Below, in pieces: positions 5,816 to 7,731 of a stretch of DNA of 7,731 nucleotides (position 1 is the stretch's first letter; the number at the start of each line of letters is the position of its first letter). The translations under genes and the position numbers were made by a program. This DNA is from Deltaproteobacteria bacterium. GTDB taxonomy: Bacteria > Desulfobacterota > Binatia > Binatales > Binataceae. The stretch covers positions 1 to 7,731 of the forward strand of contig PMOH01000510.1 of the NCBI GenBank assembly GCA_003161515.1, written 5' to 3'. The notes beneath the pieces are model-generated. The model did no database searches, had not been told where the DNA came from, and was given only the letters and a program-made list of their open reading frames with translations.

Positions 5816-6315
5816 AGAAGAGCGATCAGGAAGTAGTTCTCGACCCAGTCGATCGGAGCAACTTCATTAAGCTGTTCAACATGCAGCTTCGCCCCGATCA
5901 GACCAAATTCGTAACACCGCCGCGATGGACACTCGCGCGATGCTACGTGCGTCTGTTCGGCGACAACTTCGAACATCTGCCGCATCTGATCCGCTCTGGC
6001 GACGAGGTAGTCGGCTACGCGACCACCGCATGCGACCCGAACAGCGCCCACAATTACTGGATCGACGACATCATGATCGCCGCGAAGGAACAGGGCAAAG
6101 GCTACGGCCGCGCCGCGATGGTCGAAGTGCTCAAAATGATCGTCGAGCGATACCCTCGATGCGAAGCCGTGCAGCTAACCTGCTTCCGAACGAACCTGAA
6201 CGCCGCCGATCTGTACGTCAGCCTGGGTTTCAGGCCGACGGGCGGCGTCGATGAAGAATTCGGCGAGCCGAACTACAAGCTGTCAGGTGCCGCGCTAGCG
6301 AAGTTCCGGGAGTAG
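5812..6315 (+). CDS. GNAT-family N-acetyltransferase
   Basis: The 167-residue protein is a single GCN5-related acetyltransferase domain, moving acetyl from acetyl-CoA to an amine. Residues 81-92 (NYWIDDIMIAAK) are the beta-4 strand of motif A. QGKGYG at 94-99 fits the Q/R-x-x-G-x-G/A pyrophosphate loop, followed by RAAMVEVLKMI. NLNAADLYVSLGF (128-140) is motif B. The order FVTPPRWTLARCYV, then DEVVGYATTACDP, then YWIDDIMI resembles the polyamine/diamine acetyltransferase branch (BltD/PaiA-like), but the acceptor cannot be read from sequence. Its ATG overlaps the TGA of the ViaA-like gene (ATGA), so translation is probably coupled. A longer frame reaches back to 5302 inside the upstream gene but is only its shadow. 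Confidence 0.9.
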   Translation: MKKSDQEVVLDPVDRSNFIKLFNMQLRPDQTKFVTPPRWTLARCYVRLFGDNFEHLPHLIRSGDEVVGYATTACDPNSAHNYWIDDIMIAAKEQGKGYGRAAMVEVLKMIVERYPRCEAVQLTCFRTNLNAADLYVSLGFRPTGGVDEEFGEPNYKLSGAALAKFRE

Positions 6316-6412
6316 CGAAGCACTCCCGTCATGCTGATTTAGCGAGCAGCGCGAGCCTCCTGTGTCATCCTGACGGAGTGAGCAACGCGAACGGCTGGAA
6401 GGATCTCGGACA

Positions 6413-6430
6413 GCGGCGCGCAAGCGCCGC
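6413..6430. repeat. Nested hairpin in left arm, GCAA loop
   Basis: GCGGCGC (6413-6419) and GCGCCGC (6424-6430) form a perfect 7-bp stem with a GCAA (GNRA-type) tetraloop. It aligns with the right-arm hairpin at 6508-6525, where two adjacent stem pairs differ on both sides of the stem. Confidence 0.75.
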
Positions 6431-6507
6431 CGGTTCCGGTTTCTGAGTTGCTGCTTTCCAATGAGGCCACGAAGGAGCGCTGGCGCGATTTTCAGAGACC
6501 GGTACCG

Positions 6508-6525
6508 GCTTCGCGTGCGCGAAGC
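6508..6525. repeat. Nested hairpin in right arm
   Basis: GCTTCGC (6508-6514) and GCGAAGC (6519-6525) form a perfect 7-bp stem around GTGC. Compared with the left-arm hairpin, the two G-C pairs in the middle are replaced by T-A/A-T pairs, so pairing is kept while the sequence changes. Confidence 0.75.
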
Positions 6526-6605
6526 TGTCCGAGGTCCTTCCTCTCCTCGCGTTGCTCAGGTCGTCAGGATGACACGGGAGGCTCGCGATGCTCGCTTTGT
6601 CAGGA

Positions 6606-6646
6606 TGAAGAAAAAAGAAAGGGCCTGTCGTCGACGACCGGCCCTT
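6606..6646 (-). terminator. Intrinsic terminator of the diiron-protein gene
   Basis: On the minus strand AAGGGCC (6646-6640) pairs exactly with GGCCCTT (6625-6619). Inside lies the self-complementary GTCGTCGACGAC (6627-6638), with one mismatch separating it from the outer stem. The hairpin is followed by TTTCTTTTTTCTTC, a strong U-rich run. It starts 28 bases after the stop codon of the ferritin-like gene. No T-run follows on the plus strand, so it acts mainly in one direction. Confidence 0.85.
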
Positions 6647-6673
6647 CATCATTCTGATTGCGCGGATTGCGAG

Positions 6674-7672
6674 CTACGCCGCCGATGCCAACTGCATCAC
6701 GCCTAGCTGCTGGTACCACGACTCGGTGCGGTCATTAATCAGGTCGATTTGCCGCAGGCATGGGATGATCGTGTCCACGAACAGGAACGAGTTGAACTGC
6801 TTTTCCATGTCGTTCTCGGCCGCCGCCCACGCTGGATTGCGATGCATCTCTTCCTCGATATCCTTCATCGAGATGCCCACTTCCTCGAACACGCTCGCGC
6901 CCGACAGGAAGCCGTCCTTAGGCACTCCGTCAACGACCTTCGTCACCATCATGTCGCATGCTGTGAAGGCGAAGTCTTCGAGATCCTTCTTGTCCTTGCC
7001 CTTGAGCTTGGTGACGGCGTCGCGCAGCGCCAGCATCCCGAAGCCGACGTGACGCGCCTCGTCCTTCATGATGTACTCGAGCAGTTCCTTCAACAGCTCG
7101 TCCTTGGTCTCGCGCTGCATGAAGCGGAACGCCGCGATCGCGAGACCCTCGGCGACGACTTGCATCCCGACGTACTTCGGCTCCCAACGATCGTGCGCCA
7201 TGACGGTGGTCAGCAGCCGCTCGAGTGTCGGATCGATCGGGTAGATGCGATCGAGCTTGGTGATGTACTTGCGGAAGCCTTCGACGTGACGCGCCTCGTC
7301 GAACACCTGCGCCGCCGCGTTCATCTTGGCGTCGAGGTCGGGGACCGCGTCCACCAACTGCCCGCATACCATCAGCGCGCCCTGCTCGCCGTGCAGGAAT
7401 TGCGAAAGCCGCCACGCCGCGAACTTGCGCCCGAGCTGGTACTTGTTCTCTTCGCTCAGCGATCGATAAAGCTCGGTCTGGAACATCGGCATCATCGTCA
7501 TGTCCAGCACTTCGTTCTCAATCGGGCGATCCCAGTTGATGGTGGTCGAGACGTTCCACTGATCGCGCTTGGCGTTCTCGTACAGCCGGTCCATCTGCGG
7601 GAACTTCACGCTGTAGTCCCAGTGGAAGACGCTTTCGAGGTCGGTGTTAACAATCGTGTGGTCGTGAGCCAT
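6674..7672 (-). CDS. Ferritin-like diiron protein (oxygenase/oxidase type)
   Basis: The 332-residue, mostly helical cytoplasmic protein carries a complete carboxylate-bridged diiron ligand set: E96 (GEQGAL), E126 and H129 (DEARH), E175 (VVAEG), E205 and H208 (DEARH). Both halves have a 30-residue step between the lone Glu and the ExxH, as in four-helix ferritin-like folds such as RNR R2, AurF-type N-oxygenases and bacterial multicomponent monooxygenases. There is no signal peptide or membrane segment. The N-terminus (FHWDYSVKFPQMDRLYENAK) precedes the fold and the last 60 residues follow it. GGAGGA 8 bases before the ATG at 7672 is a strong ribosome site, and an intrinsic terminator follows the stop, so it may form its own transcript. 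Diiron proteins of this class activate O2 to oxidise or desaturate an organic substrate. The substrate cannot be told; no ferredoxin or reductase gene is visible nearby. Confidence 0.85.
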   Translation of the reverse strand: MAHDHTIVNTDLESVFHWDYSVKFPQMDRLYENAKRDQWNVSTTINWDRPIENEVLDMTMMPMFQTELYRSLSEENKYQLGRKFAAWRLSQFLHGEQGALMVCGQLVDAVPDLDAKMNAAAQVFDEARHVEGFRKYITKLDRIYPIDPTLERLLTTVMAHDRWEPKYVGMQVVAEGLAIAAFRFMQRETKDELLKELLEYIMKDEARHVGFGMLALRDAVTKLKGKDKKDLEDFAFTACDMMVTKVVDGVPKDGFLSGASVFEEVGISMKDIEEEMHRNPAWAAAENDMEKQFNSFLFVDTIIPCLRQIDLINDRTESWYQQLGVMQLASAA

Positions 7673-7731
7673 TGTGAGAATCCTCCAGATTCATGGGGCG
7701 TCGAGCCGTTCCGCGCGCTCGAGTCCGCCCA
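7673..7731 (-). other. Upstream region of the diiron-protein gene
   Basis: Apart from the Shine-Dalgarno GGAGGA (7686-7681), I see no clear promoter or reading frame in the 59 bases left before the window edge. Confidence 0.5.

Larger units (their letters stand above)
6329..6608. repeat. Long imperfect inverted repeat, palindromic intergenic element
   Basis: The left arm (6329-6446) and right arm (6492-6608) are reverse complements over nearly their full length around a 45-base centre. The outer 47 bases match at 41 positions. The inner parts share TGAGCAACGCGA, GGAAGG(A/G)TCTCGGACAGC allowing one difference, and GCCGGT(T/A)CCGG(T)TTCTGA-like blocks. GTCATCCTGAC is present at 6364-6374, with a variant GTCATGCTGAT at 6329-6338, so each arm is itself two related sub-units. 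This style of GTCATCCTGA...GAAGGATCTC element is familiar as a multicopy intergenic repeat in some soil bacteria. It encodes nothing convincing and carries no transposase. It sits between the convergent GNAT and diiron-protein genes. Confidence 0.88.

Noticed and set aside
6318..6326. GCACTC near 6320 as a CIRCE half-site
   Set aside because: There is no GAGTGC partner at the right distance, and it lies at the 3' end of the GNAT gene.
6365..6657. Open frames on both strands across the inverted repeat
   Set aside because: They are translations of the palindromic repeat and terminator, with no ribosome site or protein motif.
1..7731. CRISPR array, tRNA or rRNA genes
   Set aside because: No regularly spaced direct repeats, cloverleaf or rRNA-like conserved segments were seen on either strand.

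Overview
The window reads as chromosomal DNA from a GC-rich Gram-negative bacterium. The genes are ordinary housekeeping types, but the secreted S53-peptidase (pro-kumamolisin) fragments and the dispersed GTCATCCTGA-type palindromic repeat resemble what I associate with soil lineages such as Binatota/Desulfobacterota_B or Acidobacteria. That placement is inference from family resemblance; there is no rRNA or other phylogenetic marker here beyond the chaperone genes.

Left part (1-4093, minus strand): a heat-shock cluster in the order hrcA (3047-4093), grpE (106-732), dnaK (first 18 codons, running off the left edge). hrcA and grpE, often immediate neighbours, are separated here by about 2.3 kb of visibly lower-GC, decayed DNA. 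That insert holds two tandem copies of one divergent cassette. Each has the 5' end of a secreted S53 serine-carboxyl peptidase gene on the minus strand and, back to back on the plus strand, a short ORF with a lipoprotein-like signal and a Pro/Thr-rich tail. Both peptidase copies are broken: copy 1 (899-1168) stops just inside the propeptide, and copy 2 (1414-2229) has an in-frame TGA after the propeptide, reads on into the start of the catalytic domain and then ends. A cluster of small perfect hairpins lies between the insert and hrcA.

Middle part (4094-6315, plus strand): divergent from hrcA is a ViaA-like von Willebrand factor A protein with an intact MIDAS metal site, translationally coupled through ATGA to a GNAT acetyltransferase. 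No MoxR/RavA AAA+ partner is in the window.

Right part (6316-7731): a 280-bp imperfect inverted repeat whose two arms carry small hairpins that differ by compensatory changes, a clear intrinsic terminator, and on the minus strand a 332-residue ferritin-like diiron protein with a complete E / ExxH / E / ExxH ligand set.

The most unusual points are the duplicated peptidase/small-ORF cassette splitting a heat-shock cluster, the absence of a recognisable CIRCE operator beside an hrcA with an atypical recognition helix, and the long inverted repeat with covarying hairpins.
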